Shown here piece after piece: positions 26,201-36,843 of a DNA stretch of 64,000 nt; within the stretch, counting starts at the first letter, position 1; each line of letters begins with the position of its first letter. The translations under genes were made by a program, and so were the position numbers. Source of the DNA: Boswellia sacra (taxonomy: Eukaryota; Streptophyta; Magnoliopsida; Sapindales; Burseraceae); the NCBI GenBank assembly GCA_013180625.2, contig SNVD02013305.1:434001-498000 (forward strand), given 5' to 3'. The notes beneath the pieces are model-generated. The model was not told the DNA's origin. It searched no databases and saw nothing but the letters and a program-made list of their open reading frames with translations.

Positions 26201-29200
26201 TTACTATATCTCACCCTCGTACCTTATCATTATATATAAAAATATAAAATATAGTATTATTTCTATCTTCATATAATATACTAATATTTATTAAAAAACT
26301 ATGACATATGAATGTTATTCTTATTCGACATAATCCTTTGAGTATTGGAACAATGTAAAATTATGTTATTATCTAAAAATAAAATTCTGTTATTTGGTTA
26401 AAACCTAACTCTAATTATATAAGATATATTAGCATGGAAAATGAGGTGCGATTAAATAAAGCATTATCCGAACGAAGATTCCTCATTCCCACCTCGCCCT
26501 TTAAAAAAAAAAAAAAAGAATGAAGAAGAAAATGAGGGGAAAATAGGGGTTCTCCCACTGCCATCGACTACTTGCCTTCTACGTTAGAAAGATATATAGA
26601 ATAATTAGCAAAAAGCAAGGATAGTCAAATAGTGTTGCAGCAAGGCAGATAATATTATATGTTCTGATTCCATCCACACCATCAAATCAAGTGATAAGGG
26701 CAAAAGACTCTAATATCTCTTTTGAAAACCCCAAATTAATTGTTTTACCAGGAAATAACCAAGTTCAACTGTTACTTTTTTTCAAACGTTTTGACCTCAT
26801 GCTATGCATATGCTTAATTAGTCATTTAATTTACAAATTCAATAAACTCTACTTCTTCTTCTTCTTCTTCTTATTGTAATTAATACTATAAGTCAAGAAG
26901 GAAAGTCCATAGACTTCTATTTAGATAGGTGGTTTCCATGTAAAACCATTTATATATCCTTGAATTTAAAGTCAGAACAATACATGTTAGATTCTTAATT
27001 AGAATATGAACTCAATTTTTGTCTATGTACATTTTTTTTTTCTTTCTGAGCAGTTGGAACAGAACATGTGGCTCACAGAATTCAATTCCTTCCTTGAGAT
27101 GCAAGTATTCTAGAACAAACTATATTATTCTTATTATTATCAAACTTTGCCTGCTCATGATACGACCAAATTTCTGCTGAAAATGAAAGCACATTGTTCT
27201 ATTTGCTAGATAAGAGCAAAGCCTCCACTTTATTGCAACTACTAGTGGTATTCTGTGTTTCCAACTAAATGCATATACATGTCAAAGGAGAAAAAAAAAA
27301 AATCTATAGTGGTTGTAGAATTATTATTGCGACAGGATACAAGTATGTATATAAGCTGTGAAGAGAGAGAAGAAAAGCCAAACTTCAACGGGCTAAGGAG
27401 TATAAGGGTGAGATTTGTTTGAAAATGTTGTAGATAATATATCTTTTTTTAACTATTTTAAATGGGTAATTTCTTTTAATGGTTATTTTCTAACAAATAA
27501 TTGAAGTGGGCTAAAATATTTCGTGACATTAGAAAAGTTTAAAGTGTGTTTATGTCGTAAAAAGATTATGGATAGTAAGGTATAAACTTAATATTTAGGT
27601 GAAGTGGTTCCTTAATTTGGTACTACGTCAGAATTATGTTTTCAAAAAATTAAGAATTACTCATATGCCAACGTGTGACACGTTTGAACCATCTCGAATG
27701 TGTTGCTTTCGATCCATAATGTCGGGTGCATCGTTGTTTGTCCATTAACTCAATTTTTTATTTTTTATTTTTCATGTGATGTGCATCGGACGATTTGAGT
27801 TGTTCTTTATCTATACATTGGTGTATTAGTATTTATCCATTCACTTATACATTTAATCTTTTAGGACGTGTGTTTTACGCGTCGGATTGGATAGCATAAA
27901 GTACGAAGATTGTATATTTCTTTTTTTAGCTATGTTTGAGAAGTTGGGATAACATGAAAAACATCTTATAACAACAGCATAAAATGAATCAAACTAATGA
28001 TGTGCCCCTCTATGTATGAAAGTCAGATAAGGATGTAGGGTGCAGTAGATTATAATTTTTTTAATTGATAAGTATTGTATTATTTTATATTATTTTAAAT
28101 AATTAAATAACTTAATTATACAATTTCGCTTTTTATTCCAATTTTTGTCAATACATATTACAAATATATATCAATACGTATTTATTATATATAGCTGATT
28201 TAATATTTAAATTTATTATTTAAATAATTAATTTAATATAGATAATTTTAAAATTCTTATAATTTGAAATTATTTAAATTTATTATAAAGAATTTAATAC
28301 AGTCTAATATAATATTATCTAATATTTATATAATATAATGAAAAAAATCAAATACAATACAATACAAAATTTACTAAATTTTATATAATATAATTTAATA
28401 TAATACTATCTAATATAATTATAATATATTATATCGTGAGTAATACTACTCTTACAAACTACTTTTATAAACTCATTTACGTAAACTGACATGATATAAC
28501 GTGATTTATTAAATAAATACAATAATTTAATAACTATATATTAATAATAAATAATATTAATTAAGATAAATAATATAATGACCATATAAAAATATCTCTT
28601 TAATTTATATAAATAAATTTATAAAAATAAATTATAATAATAGCATTACGTACGGTGTATCAAACGGATCATTATCATAGTAGTGGATTCTGGGCTAATT
28701 TTTTTTTTTTTTTCTCGAAAGAAAGAATGTTTTAAAATAAAAGGTCTCGCACATATTTAAGAAAGGATCAGGTCTTCCGTGCATCCGTGTTGACCAAATA
28801 GACAGCAGCCAGCTTTACAGCCGATGCACCGAAGAAGTCACCTGTTTTTGCTTTTGAAATTAACAATCTGCTTTTGAAAACAAAGGCAAAAGAATGCACT
28901 GTGCACGGGAACAAAGGAGGTTGACTGAGAACTCCACATCTGAGACGAAGTGTCTCGAAGGTCCAGAAGGGTTTGGCTTAATTTTCCTTCTAGTTTTGTA
29001 GTTTTGTTTGATAAGAAAGCACTTCTGGGTTAAGTCAAAATTGTTAGATAAGGTTTGGGGCGAAAGTTGAGCTGTAACCACAAATTTCGACCTTTTTGAG
29101 CTGTCCCTTTCTCTCTTCCGTCTTTATTAACAATAATTAATTTTCCACGTCAGAAAGCGACTTTTAACATTTTGTTGTGAAGAGATCAATAAAGGTTTCT

Positions 29201-29500
29201 ATACTTATCGAAGCCAATTTCTAATTTTTCAATTAATGAAATTTAGTTGAAAAATCATGTTAGTCATGAAACTTAACAATTTGAAGGAAAAAACAATTTA
29301 CTTGTTAATAACTATTTGTAGCTTGTTTATAGATTAGTAGATAACAATCCAGCTATTAGTGATGGACTAATTCGCTTTTAATTTGAAGTGTTATGTACGG
29401 TTTACTTGTGAAGGACAAATAAAAAATTGCCACGTACACGAAAAGAAATTATGCTCTTCACGTTGATGTCGGTGACATGGTTTATTTCTACCCTTGTAAA
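23266..29500. other. 3' UTR of the TRP1-like gene, then 6 kb of AT-rich spacer
   Basis: The first 250 bp after the stop are probably 3' UTR (near 23340-23520). Beyond that I find no gene. The frames are short, low in complexity and without domains. A possible MITE lies at 28436-28650. The region 28040-28440 is extremely AT-rich with TATAATATAATAC-type phrases that resemble those around 40330 and 57900. A CT-rich run (CTTCTTCTTCTTC) lies at 26855-26870. Confidence 0.5.
28436..28650. mobile_element. Candidate MITE with short terminal inverted repeats
   Basis: The left end GTAATACTACTCTTAC and the reverse complement of the right end, GTAATGCTATTATTAT, match imperfectly. The interior is AT-rich and non-coding, about 210 bp. 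A related end (AATAATATTACACTTATAA) appears near 53724. A target duplication could not be fixed, so this stays a candidate. Confidence 0.35.
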
Positions 29501-30254
29501 CACTCAATTTGACGATGGGAGCGCTTTCACACCAGATGAGGCTGCAAGTCAACTAATCAGCAGCCACGTGTAAGAACAGTGGACGCACTTCAGTGTGTAT
29601 TGAATTAAAGTTGCACGTGGCTAAGTGGGGCCAAAGGGACAAGAGACTAGAAGAAGAGACGAGGAAGGAGTTGCGGTTGCCAAGTCGCGACCAATCAGAG
29701 AAGGCAAGTGACACTCTCGATATTTATATCAATTTTTTCGTGGTATTGTTATATAAGGATCTTTAATTTCTCTTTTAAATGCCTTTACTTGCTTTAAGGT
29801 ATAAAAATTTCTACACGAAGTTTGTTTCTGGGTAGTCATTACTTGTTAGAAAAAAGAGAACAAAACGCGTCATCTGTCTTCGTTTCACTGTCGTTCTCTG
29901 GAAATTCTGGGCGCAGTCTCAGGTATGCAATGGACTTTTTTAATTTTTTTAATTTTGTTTATTATATTCGAAGCAGATATTTACTTCGCTAAGAATTGAT
30001 TATAAAGTATTGTTACTTGAAGGCTTGAATTGATTTTTTTTTTTGTGTTGTCTTTTTTTGGTTTGTGATTTTGTTTGTAGACATGTTGCAGAGGTTTTTG
30101 TTTCTCGATCTGGGTTGTTTCTGGGTGTTTTTGTGGAATTGAAGAGACCGGTTTTGGTGAGAAAATTTTTAATCTTTTTAGAAGTTTTTGGTGTGTAATT
30201 AGCTTGAGGATTGTTTTGTTGATTAAAGTTTGTTGCTTTAGTTGAAAAGCATAG
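29501..30254 (+). promoter_or_regulatory. Promoter and 5' leader of GRAS gene A
   Basis: Two perfect G-boxes (CACGTG) lie at 29575 and 29614, only 39 bp apart, and an ACGTCA (reverse of TGACGT, a TGA/bZIP site) lies near 29148. A leader intron is likely: donor CTCAG|GTATGC at 29923, and acceptor either TTTGTAG at 30080 or GCTTTAG at 30241. Leader introns are common in this GRAS subfamily. The site positions are seen in the sequence; their function is inferred. Confidence 0.45.
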
Positions 30255-32525
30255 ATGATTATGGATTCACAGTACACTAGCTTCTCCAGTACAATGAATA
30301 GTGTCCGTTTTGATCGTGATACTGCTTTTAACAATTCAAATGCAAATGGGGTAGAATACAATTTCAATGATCCTTCTTTAATCAAATTTGTGGATAGTCT
30401 ATTGGTAGCGCCAGAACCAGAGTCTAGTGACTCTGCTCAGTCTTCTGGTGGGAGTCTGGAGGGAGAGACTTCTTCTCCCTCTGATGATAATGACTTTTCG
30501 GCTACTTTCAAGTACATCAATGAGATGCTTATGGAAGACAACATGGAAGACAAGCCCTGTATGTTTCATGATCCGTTAGCTCTTCAAGCCACGGAAAAGA
30601 ACCTATATGAAATTATTGGTCAGAAGTACCCTGCTTCTCGTGATCAATCCCCTAACCATAATGTTGAGAGCTTGGATGAGTGTTCTTTGAGTTGTTTCAG
30701 TGACCATGGTAGTAGTAGTAGTCCTAGTTCTGGTGCTGGCCCCTTGGTTGATCCATTTTGGAGTGTTGACCATGCAGACTTCAAACCCTCATTGTTACAA
30801 TCACCTATTCCCGATAACTTTGTGTTTCAGTCTACTTCAAACTCCAGCTCTCAATCATCAGTTGGTGTTCAAAATGGTTTTACTCATAATAGTAATGGAT
30901 TGCTGGCCCCTTCTGTGAGTGACTTTATGGTTCCAAACTTGCTTAGTGAGAGTGAATTGATGTCTCAGTTCAGGAAAGGGGTTGAAGAAGCTAGTAAGTT
31001 CCTCCCTAAAGATAATCAACTAGTTATTGACCTAGACAGCAAAATATTTGCTCCAGAGTTGAAAGTAAAGTTTCCAATGTTGGAAGTGAAGGCAGAGAAG
31101 GATGAGAGTGAGCATTTGCCTATTGGAATGATTGGAAAAAAGAATCATCAGCGGGAAGATTTAGATATAGAAGAAGAGAGGAGTAATAAACAAACAGCAG
31201 TTAACTCTGATGACAGTGAGCTAATAGAGATGTTTGATAAGATGTTTATCTGTCGGCCTCCCCCTTGTATTCGTGGTGAGGCCTCACAAAATGATGGAGC
31301 AAGCAAGACACTGCAGCAGAATGGGCAAACAAATGAATATACTGTTGAAAAAAATCGTGTTAAGAAACCCAGCAGTGGCAGCAAGAAAGAAGTGGTGGAC
31401 TTGCGGACTCTTCTCATCCTGTGTGCACAATCGGTCTCAGCTGATGATCAGAAGACTGCTAGAGAACAGCTGAAACAAATTAGACAACACTCTTCATCTT
31501 TTGGAGATGGAACTCAGAGGTTGGCGCATTGCTTTGCCAATAGCCTTGAAGCACGTTTGGATGGTACTGGAGCCCAGATCTATACTGCTCTCTCTTCCAA
31601 AAGAACATCAGCTCTTGATATGTTAAAAGCTTATCAAGTCTATATGGAAGCCTGTCCATTCAACCCAACTGGATTCATCTTTGCGAACCATACTTACTTG
31701 GAATTAGCTCAGAAAGCATCAACTCTGCATATCATTGATTTCGGTATCTTGTATGGTTTCCAGTGGCCTGCTTTCATTATTCGTCTTGCAAAAAGGGCTG
31801 GTGGACCTCCCAAGTTAAGGATTACAGGAATAGAGCTTCCCCAACGTGGTTTCCGGCCAGGTGAAAGAGTCGAGGAGACAGGGCGTCGCTTGGCAAAATA
31901 CTGTGAGCGCTTTAACATTCCATTTGAGTATAATGCCATAGCACAGAAATGGGAGAACATCAAAATTGAAGATCTTAAACTTAGAAGCAATGAGGTTGTT
32001 GCAGTGAATTGTTTATACCGGTTTAAGAACCTGCTAGATGAGACAGTTGCAGTAAACAGTCCAAGGAATGCTGTTCTAAAGTTAATTAGGAAGATAAATC
32101 CTGATATTTTCATCCAGTCTATAGTCAATGGATCCTACAATGCCCCTTTCTTTGTCACACGGTTCAAAGAGGTTCTCTTCCACTATTCAGCTTTGTTTGA
32201 CATGTGGGATGCAAATGTCCCCCCAGACAATGAAATGAGGTTGATGTTTGAGAAAGAATTTTATGGCCGGGAGGTTATGAATGTTGTAGCATGTGAGGGC
32301 TTTGAAAGGGTTGAGAGACCTGAGACATACAAACAGTGGCAGGTCCGGAACACAAGGGCTGGGTTCAGGCAACTACCATTGGACCCTAAACTCATGCGGA
32401 AGTTGAGAGGAAAAGCAAAGCATAGACACAGCAGTGATTTTACAATTGATGAGGATGGGAACTGGATGCTGCAGGGATGGAAGGGCCGAATTCTCTTTGC
32501 TTCCTCTACTTGGGTACCCGCATAG
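30255..32525 (+). CDS. GRAS transcription factor, LISCL/SCL14-like, copy A
   Basis: The single-exon frame is 756 aa. The first ATG gives MIMDSQ; the in-frame ATG at 30261 (MDSQYTS) has a better +4 G and matches the M-D start of the paralogues, so it may be the real start. The N-terminus is acidic and Ser-rich, with the subfamily block FKYINEMLMEDN at 85-96 and later GKKNHQRED. The GRAS domain begins near residue 380 (VVDLRTLLILCAQSV), has LHIIDFGILYGFQWP (VHIID motif) from 491, then PFYRE-type and SAW regions, and ends GWKGRILFASSTWVPA. Family knowledge: SCL14 of Arabidopsis works with class II TGA bZIP factors to activate detoxification genes, and lily LISCL is an activator in anthers. The same role here is inference. 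It is the first gene of the five-copy array and closest in type to copy B. Confidence 0.92.
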   Translation: MIMDSQYTSFSSTMNSVRFDRDTAFNNSNANGVEYNFNDPSLIKFVDSLLVAPEPESSDSAQSSGGSLEGETSSPSDDNDFSATFKYINEMLMEDNMEDKPCMFHDPLALQATEKNLYEIIGQKYPASRDQSPNHNVESLDECSLSCFSDHGSSSSPSSGAGPLVDPFWSVDHADFKPSLLQSPIPDNFVFQSTSNSSSQSSVGVQNGFTHNSNGLLAPSVSDFMVPNLLSESELMSQFRKGVEEASKFLPKDNQLVIDLDSKIFAPELKVKFPMLEVKAEKDESEHLPIGMIGKKNHQREDLDIEEERSNKQTAVNSDDSELIEMFDKMFICRPPPCIRGEASQNDGASKTLQQNGQTNEYTVEKNRVKKPSSGSKKEVVDLRTLLILCAQSVSADDQKTAREQLKQIRQHSSSFGDGTQRLAHCFANSLEARLDGTGAQIYTALSSKRTSALDMLKAYQVYMEACPFNPTGFIFANHTYLELAQKASTLHIIDFGILYGFQWPAFIIRLAKRAGGPPKLRITGIELPQRGFRPGERVEETGRRLAKYCERFNIPFEYNAIAQKWENIKIEDLKLRSNEVVAVNCLYRFKNLLDETVAVNSPRNAVLKLIRKINPDIFIQSIVNGSYNAPFFVTRFKEVLFHYSALFDMWDANVPPDNEMRLMFEKEFYGREVMNVVACEGFERVERPETYKQWQVRNTRAGFRQLPLDPKLMRKLRGKAKHRHSSDFTIDEDGNWMLQGWKGRILFASSTWVPA

Positions 32526-34106
32526 GACTTGGCTTATGAGTGGGCAGGCAATGGCATTGTTATATGATTTCAGTGGCAATTTGCATAGATGGAGTTACAA
32601 TGAGGAGTTGATATGAGGCTTCTTGGACAATATCATGTATGTTGCATTTCAGCGTGCTAGCTTTCTGTTGGAATGAGGGTTGAAGTTTAATGCTAGTGGT
32701 TTAGCTCATGGAGTCTTGCCATGGCATATTTATGTGACGTCTAGGTTGGAAACAGTGCAGTTACTGTGAGGACGAGCACCTGTTTTAGACTGACTCACTT
32801 AACCTAATGTTTTCTGGAATAATATTTGCATTAATTTGATAGTGGTTCTAATGCCCTTGATATCTTTATACCTACAGTTCTCTTATCTTGTAACTGAATA
32901 CATAGCGTAGTAGTTTAACAAAAGCTTTTGTTCTTGACATGGTGTGATGCAGTTTTCTGTTATTTTGTTTTGCTTTTCTCTTAATTTTATTCTGGGATCT
33001 GTTAAGTCTTTGGAGAGTGTCCTCCTCTTCCATACGGGGGAAGCACGTAGAGCCAATCAATCATGGGTGTCATATCAGCACGAATCTGCTGTATGTGTAC
33101 AATGATTTGAGTGTTGTTTATGCAGCTGTTGTTGTAGGGAGGACGAGGCACATTCTTGATGTAGGAATCAATGCAGTTATCTTAAGATTACTTTGCACAG
33201 AATATCCAAGTAAACTTTTGTGGCTCAGATTTTCTCAGCAGTTTGACATCTATCACATTTCAGTTCCAAGTATATGAAGGTTCTTATCAGATTGAGGTAA
33301 GGCAAACATGTCACACCCTTTAGTTAATCATTCAATTGGAAAAAGCCGAAAAAGTTGTTCCCCAATGGTGGAATTCAAGCAGTAGCCTGCAGCTATGTTT
33401 TAACGGGCTGTTGAGGCTTAGGTTTATCTTCACATGTGTATCCAATCAAACTAGATGCGTATGGCAGGGGGATGGAAAGACAGAAAATGGATAAAGTATT
33501 TGACATTTAGCTTATCATTTTCTCCAGTTACGCCAGCAAGCAACTACTAGACCACCTCTATTGTTACTTTGTGGTTTGCTGGCTTAGAGTTCTGAGCAAC
33601 GGCCAAAAAATTTATTCCTGATAATACAACAGAGCAATCTAAAATGGTGTAAAAGAAGTCAAAGAGATTATATTTATAAATCCCTTCAATGATTTACAAT
33701 TCATTTAACAAAGAGGCTCATGTCTCGGACCACGAAAAGAATACTTTGTATCCATTCCTTTAGTCAACATCTTACATGTGTATTTTATATACGTTATTGT
33801 GTTGTTCCATGATTGAACGAATATATATACAAATTTTCTGACTTAGCAGGGAATATATATGGAGCCAGGTTTTATTTTTTGTATTAAAAAGCACTTTTGG
33901 AAAGCACTTATTCAAAGGCACTAAAACAAAAGATTAAGTTAAATTATTGCACCGACTCTTTTGTCATTTTTTTTAAAGCAAATTATTTATTTTATCAACT
34001 CAAGTTTCAATTCTTCTACTGCTGCAACCACTAGTCCACTGAGTGAACAATTTAATCGCAATCACCTTTGTCAGTTGGTTGACATCATTCATAGCTTGGA
34101 GCCTAA
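32526..34106. other. 3' UTR of copy A and spacer up to the retrotransposon
   Basis: The first several hundred bases are probably 3' UTR. No polyadenylation signal stands out, although AATAATATTTG occurs at about 32818. Frames in 33017-33277 and 33961-34161 show no domain. A segment GCAACGGCCAAAAA at about 33596 resembles GCAGCGGCCAAAAA just beyond the retrotransposon at about 37602. Confidence 0.45.
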
Positions 34107-34864
34107 TGTCACGGCCCTAATGTTTCACCGCTTAGACCGTGCGGCCTTAGGCGCTCAATGACCCAAACTTGCACCTAAGTAAGCCTTCGAACCCTTGACA
34201 ATGCCAAGCAAGATCAAAGGAAGCAAGAGAGAGTTATGGAATGTATAATTATTATTGCTTTATAAGGCAATTGTACAAGAGAGGTGTGTAAGGAAGTGTG
34301 TTAGTGAAACTCTCAAGGAGAGGACTTGTTGCCTACAAATGAGGGCTCACCCCTATTTATAGAGGAGCACCTCCTCAACATGTGGCTAGGAATACGCCAC
34401 TTGTCTTCACCTGATTTATTCTCTAGAAGCATCCTTAGATATTTTACAAGACCTAGAAATATCTAGCTATAAATATCTACTAGGCTCCAGACGTTTCTAG
34501 AGAACCCTAGACACTAGAGAACTCTACGGTCTTCTAGAAGCTTCCGAAGTCTTCCACGCTCTTCCATCTCCTTCCAGAACCTTCCAGAGTCTTCTAGGAT
34601 CTTCTAGGGCCTTCTTATGTCTTCTGCATGCTTCCAGAGCTTTCTAGAGTCTTCCGGAGTTTTCTAGAAGTGTCCAGAATATTCTGGAATGTCCTGGAAC
34701 CTTCTAGAAACTTCTGGAACGTCACGCCCATTCTTTGCGCCATTGAATCCTTCTCGACACAAGGATCCCAAATCACTATAACACTTACCCCGGAATCCTT
34801 TTCTTTGGCGCACTTCCGAGCAAGTTTGGCACAAAACCGTGCGCGCGTCACGCGGGGCGTGACA
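34107..34864 (-). repeat. 3' LTR of the TR-GAG element
   Basis: This 758-bp copy reads TGTCACGG...GCGTGACA on the + strand. In element orientation it holds the decamer array, then a TATA box (CTATAAATAG, complement of 34353-34362), then AATAATAATT near 34245, a likely polyadenylation region. The gag frame runs 66 codons into this LTR. Confidence 0.9.
34531..34720 (-). promoter_or_regulatory. Heat-shock-element-like array of 19 decamers in the 3' LTR
   Basis: Nineteen 10-bp units of the type CTTCTAGAAG lie in exact register. TTC stands at 34532 and every 10 bases to 34712 (17 of 19 exact; the others are GTC and TCC). The partner triplet five bases later is GAA in 8 units and GAG in 4. The end nearest 34720 is the cleanest: GAA, TTC, GAA, TTC, GAA at 34697, 34702, 34707, 34712 and 34717. 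Alternating nGAAn/nTTCn at 5-bp spacing is the binding pattern of heat shock factors. The binding itself is inferred. Confidence 0.75.
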
Positions 34865-36775
34865 TCCTCCGCCACCCGATTTCGCGACGCCCTCGTCGCG
34901 TCTTCGAGGATGCACCATCGGTTGCGAGCAAGCAGTCTTTCCTCCTTGTCGCCGCTTCCTCCTCGCATGCTTACGTTGCCTTTTAGTTGCCTTCGCCTGT
35001 GTACCCATGTACTTGGCAACTCCATTCGCCATCTTGCCTCCCTCCATGTAGCCTTCCTCTATGCGCACTCCTTTACCACCATTTTGTAATTGCATCACCC
35101 CTAGATGCATGGTGTTGGAGCTTGGCGTGGCTACAGTGGAAAGCATGCATGGACCACCCTCTGAGATGCAAACCGCATTATATCGAGGCCATATCATCAC
35201 ATCATAGTGCCTCAAAAAGTCCATGCCTAACACCACATCTGAAGTATTCAAGGGAGCTGCGGAGAGATCAACCTTACCTCTCCAAGGACCCAATTGCAGC
35301 TCAACCCCACGAGCGACTCCATCAAGGGGTATGGCTTCCGCGTTCGCCGCCTTGATCCGTGCTCGCCCCTTCTCGAGTCGAAGGCCTAACCTCTTGGCCT
35401 CGCTAGTACCAATAAAGTTATGCGTGGCACCCGTATCGACCAACACCCTTGTGGTCTTGCCATTGATGCGTGCCTCCAATTGCATCAATGATTGGTCTAA
35501 TGGCTTGGGAGATGCAGAGGTTTGTGTTAAGGAATTGAGGACTTGCATAGCACCCATACGTGCCGGCTCCTGTGTGTCCTCACGTTCCTGGAGCATAGCA
35601 CTTAACGCTAGTCTCTTTGGGCAATCCCGCGCCCAATGTGGACCATCGCATAAGAAGCACTTCAAATTGGGTGATAACTCCTTCCTGTTGTTCCACCTAC
35701 GATGGTCATCACGTCTCCTATCTCTACCATTATGGGAACGTTGATAACGCGGAGGTCTATCCTCCTCTTCATTACTATCATGGTCGTAGGAAGTTTCAAT
35801 GTGTTTCGAAGACTCACCTCTATGGTAGTCGACAAGCGTCTCCGCAACGGTGAGTGCAGTAGCGACATCCTTCACTCCCCGCCTTTGCAACTCTTGGTAC
35901 GCCCATGGTTGCAAGCCGTCCATGAAGTTGAAGAGAAGATCATCCTCGCTCATGTTCTCAATTTGCAACATGAGTGCAGAGAATGCTTCGACGTACTCCA
36001 CAATTGAGCGGGTGTGTCTCAATTCCTTCATTCTTTTTCGCGCCTCATGTGCCACATTCTCCGGATAGAATTGGCGCTTCAACTCCTTCTTCAAATCATC
36101 CCACGTGCTGATGATACACGTTCCAGCCTGCACTTCTGCATACTTGCGACGCCACCAACTTGCCGCGAGATCGGTAAGGTAAAGCGTAGCAGTGTTTACC
36201 CTACTTTTCTCATCGAGCAAGTTTAACGCATCGAAGTAACGCTCCATATGCCACAGGAAGTTGTCCAACTCCTTGGCGTCCCTCTTCCCTGAGTATTCCT
36301 TGGGTTTTGGGGCTTCAACCCTTGGAATAGCGAGTGTAGGTGGCACTACCACAGCGCCACTAGCCACCGACTTTTTGCACAAGGCTACCTCAGCCTTTAT
36401 GTCTTCCAACCCCTTACTAAACTCGTCCATCCGAGTTTCGACCTTAGCCAAGACCTCCAGCACCCTTGCTTGGAAGGCATGTAACTCTTGGCGTAGCGCT
36501 TCGGTGGCGGCCTCGGAACTTTGCATGAATTCCTTGAGCTCATTACCTTGGCTTTCCAGCTTGCCATTGAGCTCCTCCATGCTTTGCTCCACGCCTTGCT
36601 CTAGCCTATCTAGCCTCTCTAGCGTATCGGCCATGGCTAGCTCCACCTTGACTATCCGAGTCTCTAAAGCGCTTACCACATCACGAGATTTCTCTTGGCC
36701 ACGGGGCTTCTTGCCGGTGGTGGGGGCAATTTCACGCCCACGTGACTCCTCAGTCACAGTCACCTCTGATGCCAT
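34664..36775 (-). CDS. Gag-protease polyprotein of the TR-GAG element
   Basis: The frame is 703 aa and intact. Residues 36-135 are a heptad-rich probable coiled coil (VSALETRIVKVELAMADTLE). Residues 155-320 match the plant Ty3-type retrotransposon gag domain (YFDALNLLDEKSRVNTATLY, LAASWWRRK, LKRQFYPEN). A zinc knuckle of CX2CX3HX4C form occupies C373-C385 (CFLCDGPHWARDC), one residue shorter than the usual CX2CX4HX4C. The aspartic protease active site is VLVDTGATHNFIG with D447-T-G-A, and VVLGMDFLRHYDV follows. There is no polymerase or integrase region. Codon 638 is the first codon of the 3' LTR, so the last 66 residues are LTR-encoded and the stop lies inside the decamer array. The start ATG is about 55 bp inside the primer-binding site. 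Frames on the opposite strand are shadows. Confidence 0.9.
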   Translation of the reverse strand: MASEVTVTEESRGREIAPTTGKKPRGQEKSRDVVSALETRIVKVELAMADTLERLDRLEQGVEQSMEELNGKLESQGNELKEFMQSSEAATEALRQELHAFQARVLEVLAKVETRMDEFSKGLEDIKAEVALCKKSVASGAVVVPPTLAIPRVEAPKPKEYSGKRDAKELDNFLWHMERYFDALNLLDEKSRVNTATLYLTDLAASWWRRKYAEVQAGTCIISTWDDLKKELKRQFYPENVAHEARKRMKELRHTRSIVEYVEAFSALMLQIENMSEDDLLFNFMDGLQPWAYQELQRRGVKDVATALTVAETLVDYHRGESSKHIETSYDHDSNEEEDRPPRYQRSHNGRDRRRDDHRRWNNRKELSPNLKCFLCDGPHWARDCPKRLALSAMLQEREDTQEPARMGAMQVLNSLTQTSASPKPLDQSLMQLEARINGKTTRVLVDTGATHNFIGTSEAKRLGLRLEKGRARIKAANAEAIPLDGVARGVELQLGPWRGKVDLSAAPLNTSDVVLGMDFLRHYDVMIWPRYNAVCISEGGPCMLSTVATPSSNTMHLGVMQLQNGGKGVRIEEGYMEGGKMANGVAKYMGTQAKATKRQRKHARRKRRQGGKTACSQPMVHPRRRDEGVAKSGGGGCHAPRDARTVLCQTCSEVRQRKGFRGKCYSDLGSLCREGFNGAKNGRDVPEVSRRFQDIPEYSGHF

Positions 36776-36843
36776 ACCTTCTACCCTTCTTGCTCTTGAT
36801 CACACAAGAACTTGGCTTCACAAACCTTGGCTCTGATACCAAA

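Noticed and set aside
34184..34200. GTTCGAA-like tRNA arm (CTTCGAACCC) in the LTR
   Set aside because: There is no cloverleaf or A/B box partner at the right spacing. It is simply LTR sequence, repeated at 36922.
34531..34720. Decamer array as a CRISPR array or ordinary microsatellite
   Set aside because: There are no unique spacers, the host is a plant, and the unit is a degenerate palindromic decamer shared by both LTRs. An HSE array fits best.
34628..36836. Several + strand frames across the retrotransposon (up to 191 aa)
   Set aside because: They are antisense shadows of the intact gag-protease frame and have no domains.
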